Shown one piece after another: positions 58,001 through 63,571 of a DNA stretch of 64,000 nucleotides. The position numbers were made by a program, and so were the translations under genes. Numbering within the stretch: the stretch's first letter is position 1; the number at the start of each line of letters is the position of its first letter. The notes under the pieces were generated by a model that searched no databases, was not told where the DNA came from, and was given only the letters and a program-made list of their open reading frames with translations. Source of the DNA: Pseudaquabacterium pictum (GTDB taxonomy: Bacteria > Pseudomonadota > Gammaproteobacteria > Burkholderiales > Burkholderiaceae_C); assembly GCF_005403045.1 (NCBI RefSeq), contig NZ_BJCL01000005.1, forward strand, positions 248,001 to 312,000, given 5' to 3'.

Positions 58001-61000
58001 CGACCAGCGCCTGCCCGCGGCCGGCGCGGTGCTGCTGGCCAACCAGGCCAGCCTGGTGCTGGGCGGCCACCAGACCCTGGCCGTGCTGGGCGATGCCCCC
58101 AATCCCGGCGGCGCCCCGGCCGATGGCAGCGCCCTGGTCGACCTGGGCGGTTTCACGCTGCGGCTGGACACCGGCGCTGGCGACGAGCGCTCGTTCTACA
58201 GCGGCGCCGTCACCGGCACCGGTGGCCAGCTGCTGAAGCAGGGCGGCGGCACGCTGCAGCTGGCCGGCAGCGGCGCCGGCCGCAACCTGGTGACGGTGGA
58301 CGACGGCCTGCTGGTCAGCCTGGGCAGCAACAGCCTGTCGGCTGGCGCCGAGGTGAGGGTGGCGCCCGGCGCCGCGCTGCGGCTGATGGCGCCGGTGGCG
58401 GTGCAGTCGCTCGATCTGTCCGGCCGTCTGTCCGGCCCGGGCGGGCTGACGGCCAGCAGCCATGTGGACCTGCGGGATGCGGCGGTCGACACCACCGTGG
58501 CCACGCCGGTGCTGCGCAGCCAGGGCAGCAGCCAGATCCAAGCCGCGGTGCAGGCCGACAGCAGCACCGTGACCGGCGGCACGCTGACGCTGGGCGCCGG
58601 CGGCAGCCTGACCAGCACCGCGCTGGCCGTGCAGGGCGGCGGCACGCTGGCCACCCAGGCGACCGGCCAGCTGCTTGGCCGGCCGGCGGTGGTGGTGGAC
58701 AACGGCACCTTGCAGCTGGCCGGCGCCGAGCAGGTGGCCACGCTGCGGCTGGCCGGCACGCTGGCCGGCAGCGGCAGCCTGCTGGTCGATGGCGCTGCCA
58801 CGCTGCAAGACGCCACCGTGCGGGCCGCGCTGGATGCCGCCACCCTGCGCAGCAGCGGCGACACCTTGCTGGGTGCAGCGGTGGTGGCCCGCGACAGCGC
58901 CACCCTGGCCGGCGGCCGCCTGACGCTGTCCGACAGTGGCCGCCTCACCACCCCCTTGCTGACGCTGGAAGCCGGCACGCTGGCCACCGGGGCGACCCCG
59001 GCCCTGTCCACGGGCAGCCGCCTGGTGGTGCAGCGCGATGCCACGCTGCTGCTGGGTGCTGACCAGCGCCTGGCCAGCCTGGACCTGGCCGGCACGCTGG
59101 GCGCGCCGGCCGTGGCGCCTGCCGAAGTGGCGCCGGATGGCCAGCAGCGCGCGCTGGCCGATGCCGGCCCCGCGGCGCAGCTGCTGGTCGACGGCGCGGT
59201 GGCGCTGGACGGCGCCAGCGTCTTCACCCCGCTGACCGCGGCCACCCTGACGACCAGCGGCGCCACCACCCTGGCGGCGCCGGTGCAGGCCGCCGTTGGC
59301 ACCACGGTGGCCGGCGGCCTGCTGACCGTGGCGGCCAGCGGCCTGCTCACCACGCCCAGCCTGCAGGTGCAGGCCGGCGGCGTGGCCACCGGCGGCAGCC
59401 AGCGGCTGCAGGCCGACACCCAGCTGGCCCTGGCAGCCGGCACCACGCTGGCGCTGGGTGGTGACCAGACATTGGCCCGCCTGGCCGACCTCGGTGCCGG
59501 CGGCACGGCGGCCCAGGTGCAGCTGGGCAGCTTCACCCTGGCCGCGGGCGCCGACGGCAGCGACACGGTGTTCAGCGGCCGCTTCAGCGGCGACGGCACC
59601 GTGGCCAAGCAGGGCAGCGGCACCTGGCTGCTGCGCAGCGACCAGGCCCATGGCGACACCCGCATCGAGGCCGGCACGCTGCAGCTGGGCGACGGCGGCA
59701 GCAGCGGCAGCCTGGGCCGCGGCGCGGTGGTCAATGACGGCCTGCTGCGCTTCCAGCGCGACGACGCGGTGCGCCTGACGCAGGATGTGAGCGGCAGCGG
59801 CAGCCTGCAGCAGGCCGGCAGCGGCAGCCTCAGCCTGGCCAGCACCGGCCTGCGCTACACCGGCGACACCGTCGTCACGGCCGGCAGCCTGGGTACCGAG
59901 GGTGCCGACCGCCTGCCCGATGCCAGCCACCTGCGCCTGGCCGCCGGCGCCAGGCTGGCCACCGGTGGCGACGACCGGCTGGGTGCCTTGACGGCCGACG
60001 GCGCCGTCAGCCTGGGCGGCAGCCTGGCCAGCACCGGCGACCAGGTCTACAACGCCGCTGTCACCGTGACCGGCGGCGCGCCCATCACGCTGTCAGCCCC
60101 GAATGCCCGCATCGAGGCCGTGCATGCCGGCAACCAGTGGGGCAGCCAGCCGCTGTCGGTCGATGCCGGCGTGCTGCTGCTGGGTGCCGGCCGCGCCAGC
60201 GCCGCGGCCGATGCCGCCTGGAACCCGCTCATCCTCGGCCAGGTGACGCTGCGGGGCGCTGCAGGCGCGCCGGGCAGCCAGGTCGATGCCGGCACGCTGC
60301 AGATCGGCGCGCCGGTGGCCGCTGGCGCCGCTGCCCGCGGCGATGCCCGGCTGGACGGCCTGCTCGACCTGCGCGCCGGCAGCAGCCTGGCGCTGCGCGC
60401 CCATGCCACGCCCGGTTACCAGGCGCCGGTGGCGGTGCCCGGCGAGGCGGTCGCCGTCGACCCCCTGGGCGGCCGCCAGATCGTGCTGGCCGACGACACG
60501 CTGTGGCAAAACACCCACAGCCTGGTGCGCAGCGAGGTGGGCGCCAGCCTGCAGCTGCAGGCCGTGGCCGGCGGTTCCATCCGGCTGGGCCAGGCCACCA
60601 ACCGGCTGGAGGGCACGGTGTCGGCACTCAGCGGCAGCGCCTTCAACGCCGCCTGGAAGCCCGTCGACGTCGAGCGCGGGCGGCTGGCCGGGCAGTCCAG
60701 CATCACGCTGGCCGGCCAGGTGGTGCAGGTGGGCGGTGGTGGTGTCGAGGCCGATGTGCTGCGCCTGACCGTCGGCCGACTGGGCACCGAGGCCGGCAGC
60801 CCGCTGGCCGCCCGCCTTTGGTACAACGACGCCAGCTTCGGCCAGCAGCGCTCGCTGCCCGGTCTGCAGATCACCCTGCTGCCCGAGGCCCTGGCCGTGC
60901 CGGCCAGCCTGGGCAGCTTCGACCAGCCGGTGCAGGTGCGGGTGGGCGCGCTGGACACCGGCGGCCGCACCGAGGGCCTGAACGCCGGCTATGTGCAGCT

Positions 61001-61370
61001 GCTGCCCAAGCGCGCGGCCGGCGGCGCCGCGGTGTTCCTGGCCGGGCCCAAGGTGGGGCAGGCGGCCTACAGCTTCTTCCAGGACGGCGCGGGCGATGTG
61101 TCCGAGGTGCCGCTGTTCTACAACAACGTGCTGCCGGCCACGCCGCAGTTGGCCGGCTCGCTGTCGGCCGTGGCCTCGGTGTCGGAGACGGCGCGGCGCG
61201 AGCGCTTCGACGAGACGGTGCGCACCGAGAACGTGGCCATCCGCCTGCGTGCCGGCGTGATCGCCGAGGTCGGCCCGGGCCGGCCGGCCACCCAGGGCAC
61301 GCAGGGCATCCGCCTGCCATCCAGCTGCAGCAGCGTGGGCAATTTGCTCGGCTGCGGAGGCACGCCGTGA
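46065..61370 (+). CDS. Giant TpsA exoprotein with filamentous-hemagglutinin N-domain and PATR-type beta-helix repeats
   Basis: A 5101-residue secreted adhesin-like protein. An extended signal peptide (cleavage after SAWA, residue 39) is followed by the TPS domain starting LPEGAVPTLGQ, with the NPRGIVFG motif at 122-129 that TpsB recognises. To about residue 450 it is FHA-like, ending GRWLLDPLDINV. A short Pro/Asp linker (VPKDPPDPEDP) leads to dozens of degenerate autotransporter-associated beta-strand repeats (units such as GSGSLVKQGAGTLTLGG, SHTGGTTV, AGTLRLAGG), predicting a very long beta-helix. Residues about 745-1412 are near-identical 104-residue repeats. The last 15 residues carry the only two cysteines I noticed in the mature protein (CSSVGNLLGC), like the anchoring loop of HMW1. 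Probable role is adhesion or aggregation. Confidence 0.93.
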   Translation: MPAARCTSPHRPHRLRRLRPVCMAAAWAVALAALPSAWALPEGAVPTLGQAQLLPSAPGTLQILQGSQRAGFDWRSFNIAAGERVQVLQPNAQAILFNRVTGADPSLILGQLQSNGRVFLSNPRGIVFGAGSQVDVGGLLATTLSVNTTALADGRWQLSGGDAATGLLRADGSIRAPGGTVALVGPQLSVGGNILAGRLGLAAAGAAQVDVDGDGLIFFNLRDENLAARLQLLPAASLLARSAELRAAARSQFADTVLNLEGVVRAQGLVQQDGQVVIGGVAPQILVDGGAGVTRLAGTLDASATATGETGGQVRVLGERVWLDSTARIDARGDAGGGLVHVGGAWQGAGPDRNAVHTRVVAGAQIDASAIRLGDGGQVVVWADDSTVFNGHIRARGGLLGGDGGAVETSGKLRLGIGSGTVDAGAAAGFRSGRWLLDPLDINVKAPVVPKDPPDPEDPIGVSDGTEAWNDAPTTTLNITPAALQNAKALVLLQATRNIGIEVPVTLTEAGATFTAEAGGDVTITATGGITTTNSAITLIANQSFGVAPPATSPATGTGRVVVLGVLDAGSAGIGIDMKGGTGQHVLGGSFKGASLTVTGAATLAPAVTFDVGSLTLAGAVTLPNNSTITVETGRTLTIAGAIGDGVAPAAAFGITKAGAGSLQLSGANTYRGGTMLADGTLVAGSVSALGTGSVTLNDAAATSLQVTTSATVASLAGGGGSSLGVTLSNDVILTTGEASSTYSGKITAGTGSVLRKAGSGEFTLDSATGFAGTTQLVGGTLALDHADALKDSVVTLSSTAASTLAVTDSTTVKSLGGGALAAGLVPALGNVTLAAGKTLTTGEDSSSYSGTISGTGTLEKAGAGNFTLNGATGFTGATQLNGGTLTLGHADALKDSAVTLSSTAASTLAVIESTTVKSLGGGAVAAGLVPARGNVTLAAGKVLTTGEDSSSYSGTISGTGTLEKAGAGDFTLNGATGFTGATQLDGGTLTLGHADALKNSAVTLSSTAASTLAVIESTTVKSLGGGAVAAGPVPARGNVTLAAGKTLTTGEDSSSYSGTISGTGTLEKAGAGNFTLNGATGLTGATQLNGGTLTLGHADALKNSAVTLSSTAASTLAVIESTTVKSLGGGAVAAGPVPARGNVTLAAGKTLTTGEDSSSYSGTISGTGTLEKAGAGNFTLNGATGFTGATQLDGGTLTLGHADALKGSVVTLSSTAASTLAVIESTTVKSLGGGAVAAGLVPARGNVTLAAGKVLTTGEDSSSYSGTISGTGTLEKAGAGNFTLNGATGFTGATQLDGGTLTLGHADALKNSAVTLSSTAASTLAVIESTTVKSLGGGAPAFGNVTLAAGKTLTTGEADSSYSGTISGTGTLEKAGAGNFRLNGATGFTGATQLNGGTLTLGHADALKDSAVTLDSAEANTLQVAANSTVASLAGGGGSSLGVTLADTVTLTTGADSSTYSGKITAGTGSVLRKAGAGNFTLNGATGFTGATLVDAGTLTLTASNALVGSTVTLGSTGTNALVVATSSTLAAVAGGGAGSTLQLDDLATLTTGTASSRYSGSITGGGQLHKVGGGTFTLAGSNSAAGSTTVSAGTLVLDGTGALASGTTLVVDGSGSLDLGDQLRSPVLLTLDTTGQVTNGRLQAGVFRLQAGTLDARLEGGGSLQKQGSGTVSLRRDNPFFTGHATVSAGTLSLDAAGALGPLNQVTLDGPTPARLAVNADTTLRALAGGANGTVAIDTGVTLTNGIAGEVVDTSFAGSITGAGRLTQQGSGSLTLSGSNDFTGGTTLTAGILVLSGGSALANAGAVQVGTGATLQLAGSETVGTLSGSGTVALGSHTLTTGTGANSSFSGNIVGTGSTGSLVKQGGGRLTLGGSNQIGGGTRVAAGRLTLGSDGALADGAAVQVDSGATLQLQVDETLATLSGTGTVDLGSRRLTLDSAAANSFGGRIDGSGSLQLQGGGSLLLSGRNGYTGGTTVLAGTLRLAGSEALADTGTLHLATGSTLALDARETVGTLSGAGAVALGSHALTVRATADASFIGNIGGGGSLVKEGAALLSLGGNNTQLGGTTVAGGALQVDSNARLGAATAPLVLDGGTLRAGDFQTLDLGSARPVVIGSSGGTLETAFGATLTVAGAVSGSGSLAKQGSGTLRLQGNNSSFTGSLALQGGVLRASGGQALPDAGTVSLANFSTLAVDATETLGQLSGNGTVVLATGSLLRLGTAADGRFDGSIGGDGGLVKQGAGTLTLGGINTQSGRTEVLQGTLAVASDASLGSSLAGLRLDGGRLRLTAAGLVQLPATRGLEIGDAGGTVEVAAASAQLDLLGALSGAGTLRKQGAGSLRLAGAGSGFGGGIDLAAGTLRLDGGQALPDATSLVLAAGSLLRIDADEQLGQLSGTGSVLLGSGARLTLGTAADASFGGSFSGTGSLAKVGSGALTLAGASSHSGGTSVLRGRLRISSDSQLGEAAGALTLDGGVLATTGNSPVALAAGRTVVVGMAGGTLETTATAGLTLAGPLSGSGRLTKQGAGELALAGNGSSYGGAVAVQAGQLALQNTTALGAGNDVQLDTGTQLRVARNVSLASLAGTGLATLDAGTTLTTGFGSSRFDGVLAGDGALHKQGVGTLTLAGTNTLRGGATLDAGTLHLLGGQALPDDTALAIGGGVLQVSATERLGTLSGAGGVVLDNGSQLTIGTGTSASFSGSFSGAGSLVKQGTGTLTLAGSSSHDGGTTVAAGALVVSADAALGAATAPLTLDGGRLRATGGGTVALAAQRRVVVDDGGGTLAADAGTTLRLDGPLSGGGNLVKAGAGTLALAGANPGFSGAVQLSAGTLALQQTGALGAANAVAVAVGSTLDLGADVRLGPLSGAGAVQLHGFTLAAGGGSGTFSGTLGGSPDAVLQWLGGGQLSLTGVTGFAGSTQVLGGTLALAQADVLADSPVSVAPGATLAVLASSRVQSLAQPGDAGGAVQLAAGATLSTGGAADTRFDGSITGAGILRKLGGGRFTLGGSSSHTGGTLVDAGTLQGDSRSLQGDITVATQLVFDQADAGTYAGRLSGAGSLAKQGAGSLLLTGVHQHTGGTEVQAGTLRLAGGQAVPDAGAVSIAAGANLQVEANETLARLTGNGAVQLLPGTTLTLGDATDTRFDGTLAGSGALVKQGSGQLTLAGVSGHSGSTLVQAGRLTLDALDVLADSTVTLAGAADVALQLLGDARIGALASTDGPGTPVVALGSFELAAGGNGASTRFAGRTEGIGRLVKQGGGVLTLAAENGHTGTTQLQAGSLVLAGGQTLALASALQIDAGATLVLAAPQTVGTLTGAGAVQLGAFQLTSRTDEDSLFAGQISGSAGLVKQGSGRLTLGGSNLFSGMTEVQQGTLALAGGAALADSVTLQIGDAGTVVASGSETVGALAGSGALVLEAGRFTTGGSGSSSFSGTITGSGELAKAGTGTLTLSGANSHTGGLALLGGTLAVAADNALGAVPDAGTPANLLFDGGTLQATGSFGIAAARQLLLQGAGGTLQVDAGHTLTLPATLADGSSAGSLSKTGAGTLALTAATDSARSGSTLVQAGTLALQRDGQLGLPAGALVLDGGTLQVDTNLRLADARTLQLGAAGGTLAVGGGATLALAGLVTDQPGASGGALAKTGAGQLLLDGAFDNTYTGATLLRGGRLALQRDGQLGTAPAEATPGQLFIDGATLQVGGDTVLAASRGLAVGGAGATLEVADGRALTLAGAIGDAVGARGGTVTKAGGGLLRLQGSAPSSHTGATQVLAGTLALSADTQLGAVPGLATPGHLLLDGGTLLVDAGFTLDARRGLQLGAGGGVVDVVASQQLAYAGVLAGTVDPAQGALTKTGEGRLALSGDNTYAGATRVRGGTLAIQGDAQLGSAPATGTPGHLLLDGGTLAVGASTTLAASRGIALGAGAAVLDVATGANVSYGGALADAPGVTGGFDKAGGGSLVLGGVSSHTGTTRVLAGTLATGGDQRLPAAGAVLLANQASLVLGGHQTLAVLGDAPNPGGAPADGSALVDLGGFTLRLDTGAGDERSFYSGAVTGTGGQLLKQGGGTLQLAGSGAGRNLVTVDDGLLVSLGSNSLSAGAEVRVAPGAALRLMAPVAVQSLDLSGRLSGPGGLTASSHVDLRDAAVDTTVATPVLRSQGSSQIQAAVQADSSTVTGGTLTLGAGGSLTSTALAVQGGGTLATQATGQLLGRPAVVVDNGTLQLAGAEQVATLRLAGTLAGSGSLLVDGAATLQDATVRAALDAATLRSSGDTLLGAAVVARDSATLAGGRLTLSDSGRLTTPLLTLEAGTLATGATPALSTGSRLVVQRDATLLLGADQRLASLDLAGTLGAPAVAPAEVAPDGQQRALADAGPAAQLLVDGAVALDGASVFTPLTAATLTTSGATTLAAPVQAAVGTTVAGGLLTVAASGLLTTPSLQVQAGGVATGGSQRLQADTQLALAAGTTLALGGDQTLARLADLGAGGTAAQVQLGSFTLAAGADGSDTVFSGRFSGDGTVAKQGSGTWLLRSDQAHGDTRIEAGTLQLGDGGSSGSLGRGAVVNDGLLRFQRDDAVRLTQDVSGSGSLQQAGSGSLSLASTGLRYTGDTVVTAGSLGTEGADRLPDASHLRLAAGARLATGGDDRLGALTADGAVSLGGSLASTGDQVYNAAVTVTGGAPITLSAPNARIEAVHAGNQWGSQPLSVDAGVLLLGAGRASAAADAAWNPLILGQVTLRGAAGAPGSQVDAGTLQIGAPVAAGAAARGDARLDGLLDLRAGSSLALRAHATPGYQAPVAVPGEAVAVDPLGGRQIVLADDTLWQNTHSLVRSEVGASLQLQAVAGGSIRLGQATNRLEGTVSALSGSAFNAAWKPVDVERGRLAGQSSITLAGQVVQVGGGGVEADVLRLTVGRLGTEAGSPLAARLWYNDASFGQQRSLPGLQITLLPEALAVPASLGSFDQPVQVRVGALDTGGRTEGLNAGYVQLLPKRAAGGAAVFLAGPKVGQAAYSFFQDGAGDVSEVPLFYNNVLPATPQLAGSLSAVASVSETARRERFDETVRTENVAIRLRAGVIAEVGPGRPATQGTQGIRLPSSCSSVGNLLGCGGTP
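48297..50300 (+). repeat. 312-bp tandem repeat array inside the TpsA gene
   Basis: Units beginning with codons for GTISGTGTLEKAGAG start at 48615, 48927, 49239, 49551, 49863 and 50157. Spacing is 312 bp (104 residues) four times and then 294 bp, because one unit lacks six residues before FGNVTL. A more diverged first unit (GKITAGTGSVLRKAGSG) begins at 48297 and is 318 bp. The sixth copy diverges after about 50300. The middle units are almost identical at the nucleotide level, much closer than the rest of the gene, which indicates recent expansion or gene conversion. Confidence 0.92.
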
Positions 61371-62776
61371 TGCGGCCGGCCGATCCCACCCGCCGGCGCA
61401 TCGTGCAGGCCGGGCTGGCCGCCGCGCTGGGCGGCCCGGCGCTGGGGGGGGCCGGGCTGGCGCGTGCCCAGGACGACGCGCCGCCGGATCCGGGCCGCCT
61501 GGCCCTGGTGATCGGCAACCGCGAGTACCCGGCCGGTTTCGATCTGCCGTCGATCCACACCAACGCCCGCGTGGTGCAGGCGGCGCTCGGCCGGCGTGGC
61601 TTCCAGACCAGCACCGTGCTCGATGCCGACCCCGGCGCCGCGCGCAACGCCGTCGAGCGCTTCGCCGCCGCCGCCCAGGCCGCGCCGCCCGACGCCACGC
61701 TGCTCTTCTACTTCAGCGGCCATGGCCTGCAGGTGGACGCCGACAACCTGCTGGTCGGCGCAGGCGTGCGGCCCGATGCGGCGGCCGATGCCCTGCTGCG
61801 TGGCAGCCTGTCGCTCAACCGCGACCTGCTGGCGCGCCTGCCGCGCCGGCCGCAGGGGCTGACGGTGCTGGTGATCGACGCCTGCCGCACCGACCTGAAG
61901 CCCAGCGTCCGCGGCGTGGACGGCTTCAACCAGGTGGAGGCACCGCCGGGCTGCCTGATCGCCTTCTCCACCGGTGCCGGCAAGCCGGCCATCGCACCCA
62001 AGGCCGAGACCGACACCACCTTCTACACCGGCGCCCTGGTGCAGCAGTTGCAGACGGCGTCGGACGAGTTGTCGTTTCCCGACCTGTTCCGCCTGGTCAA
62101 GCTGGACGTGCAGCGCCGCATGCTGGGCCACCCGGTGTCGGCGGTGCGGCGGTTTGCGCAGTTCCCGTTCATCGCCGACAACAGCAGTGCGCCGATCCCT
62201 GTGGCCTCGGCCCGGCAGCTGGCGGCGGTGCGCGCCCGCGCCAGCGCCGAGGAGCAGGCCCGCGCCGCGCTGGCCCGCGCCGCCGAGGATGCCGACTTCA
62301 ACGCGCTGCAGGCCACGCTGTGGCCACCGGAGCTGCTGCGCCAGGCCGAGGCCTTCCGCCGCAACTGGCCGGCCAGCGCCCGCGCCGGCGCCGCCGAGGT
62401 GGCGGCCGAGGGCGCACGCGAGGCCGCCGGCATCCTGCGCAGCAACGATGTGCGGCTGTACCGCCGCTCCTTCGACCCGGCGCCCGAGCGTGGCGAGGTC
62501 TACAACGGCGATCTGCGGCGTGCCGCCCGCGGCGACAAGGACGCCGCCGCCCGCGTCGGCCGCCAGTGGGCCACGACGGCGCGCAGCGGCCCGGCGCTGT
62601 CGGGCTACGAGGGCTGGATGCAGTACGCCGCCGAGCTGGGCAACGGCATCGCCAGCTACGAGCTGGCGCTGCACTACCGCCGCCTCGACCAGCCCCAGCC
62701 CGCTGCCCGCTGGGAAGCCCGCGCCCGCGAGCTGGGCTACAACCCGCCGCCGTCGCTGGAGCACTACCGCAAGTAG
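61370..62776 (+). CDS. Exported caspase-like (C14) peptidase of the TPS operon
   Basis: A 468-residue protein. The leader DPTRRRIVQAGLAAALGG resembles a twin-arginine signal with cleavage near ARAQ. The caspase-fold domain (residues 42-270) has RLALVIGNREYP, the catalytic His118 in YFSGHGLQVD and Cys172 in LVIDACRTDL. The C-terminal 180 residues are Ala/Arg-rich helices ending in a Sel1/TPR-like stretch (GWMQYAAELGNGIASYELALHYRR). The ATG shares one base with the TpsA stop codon (TGATG), so translation is coupled. It may process the giant exoprotein or control its secretion; this is inference. Similar metacaspase-type proteins occur beside some other TPS loci. Confidence 0.88.
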   Translation: MRPADPTRRRIVQAGLAAALGGPALGGAGLARAQDDAPPDPGRLALVIGNREYPAGFDLPSIHTNARVVQAALGRRGFQTSTVLDADPGAARNAVERFAAAAQAAPPDATLLFYFSGHGLQVDADNLLVGAGVRPDAAADALLRGSLSLNRDLLARLPRRPQGLTVLVIDACRTDLKPSVRGVDGFNQVEAPPGCLIAFSTGAGKPAIAPKAETDTTFYTGALVQQLQTASDELSFPDLFRLVKLDVQRRMLGHPVSAVRRFAQFPFIADNSSAPIPVASARQLAAVRARASAEEQARAALARAAEDADFNALQATLWPPELLRQAEAFRRNWPASARAGAAEVAAEGAREAAGILRSNDVRLYRRSFDPAPERGEVYNGDLRRAARGDKDAAARVGRQWATTARSGPALSGYEGWMQYAAELGNGIASYELALHYRRLDQPQPAARWEARARELGYNPPPSLEHYRK

Positions 62777-62785
62777 TGCCGCCGG

Positions 62786-63571
62786 CTACATGGGCTTGAA
62801 GCGCCAGGCATAGGCCTGGCTGACGCCCAGCGTGTCGCCATGCTGGCGCAGGTGCAGCGTGATGCGGCCCATCTCGTCGCGCTGGGCGCGGGCGATGGCG
62901 CTGGCCCGCACGATCACGCCGCGGTGCACCTGCCAGAACACCTCCGGGTCCAGGCCCTCGGCCAGTTCCTTCAGCGGCTTGCGCACATGGGCCTCGTCGG
63001 TGGCGGTCACCACCCGGGTGTACTTCTCGTCGCTCTGGAAGAACAGGATCTCGTCGATGGCGAACAGCTTGATCGTCTCGCCCACGCTGGCGCTCACCCA
63101 GCGCAGCGGCGGCGCGGCGGCCGGCCGCACCGCGCCGGGTGTGGCGCCCAGCCGGCCGGCCAGGCGCTGCACCAGGTCGTCCAGGTCGTCAGCGGGCTGC
63201 TGCTGTGCCAGCCGCGCCTGCAGCCGCGCCACCGCCTGCGCCAGCCGGTCGGCGGCAATGGGCTTGAGCAGGTAGTCCACCGCGCCGGCATCGAAGGCGG
63301 CCACCGCGTGGCTGTCGTAGGCCGTGGTGAACACGGTGTGGCAGCGGCCGCTGGCCGCGCGCGCCACGTCCAGCCCGCTCAGGCCCGGCATGCGGATGTC
63401 GAGGAAGGCGATGGCCGGCCGCAGCGCGTCGATGGCCTCCACAGCGGCCGGGCCGTGCTCGCATTCGGCCACGATCTGCAGCGCCGGCCAGGCCTGGGCC
63501 AGCATGCGCCGCAGCTCGGCACGCGGCAGGTCTTCGTCGTCGGCGATCAGGGCGGTCACGGGCGGGGTCAT
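62786..63571 (-). CDS. LytTR-family response regulator
   Basis: A 261-residue regulator. The receiver begins TALIADDEDLPRAELRRML, with phosphoacceptor Asp in AFLDIRMPGLSGLD and Lys in DYLLKPI. The C-terminal LytTR DNA-binding domain has IDEILFFQSDEKYTRVVT, RKPLKELAEGLDPEVFWQVHRGVIVR and ITLHLR. Its gene is convergent with the caspase-like gene, 9 bp away. The ATG overlaps the upstream histidine kinase stop by 4 bp. Such pairs often control surface or extracellular genes, so control of the TPS operon is possible but unproven. Confidence 0.94.
   Translation of the reverse strand: MTPPVTALIADDEDLPRAELRRMLAQAWPALQIVAECEHGPAAVEAIDALRPAIAFLDIRMPGLSGLDVARAASGRCHTVFTTAYDSHAVAAFDAGAVDYLLKPIAADRLAQAVARLQARLAQQQPADDLDDLVQRLAGRLGATPGAVRPAAAPPLRWVSASVGETIKLFAIDEILFFQSDEKYTRVVTATDEAHVRKPLKELAEGLDPEVFWQVHRGVIVRASAIARAQRDEMGRITLHLRQHGDTLGVSQAYAWRFKPM

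Noticed and set aside
54933-59930. A 1665-residue minus-strand open frame, and other long minus-strand frames over 48060-54686
   Set aside because: They run opposite to the repetitive, GC-rich TpsA gene, have Gln/Ala/Arg-rich composition with no domains, and mirror its repeats; they are antisense shadows.
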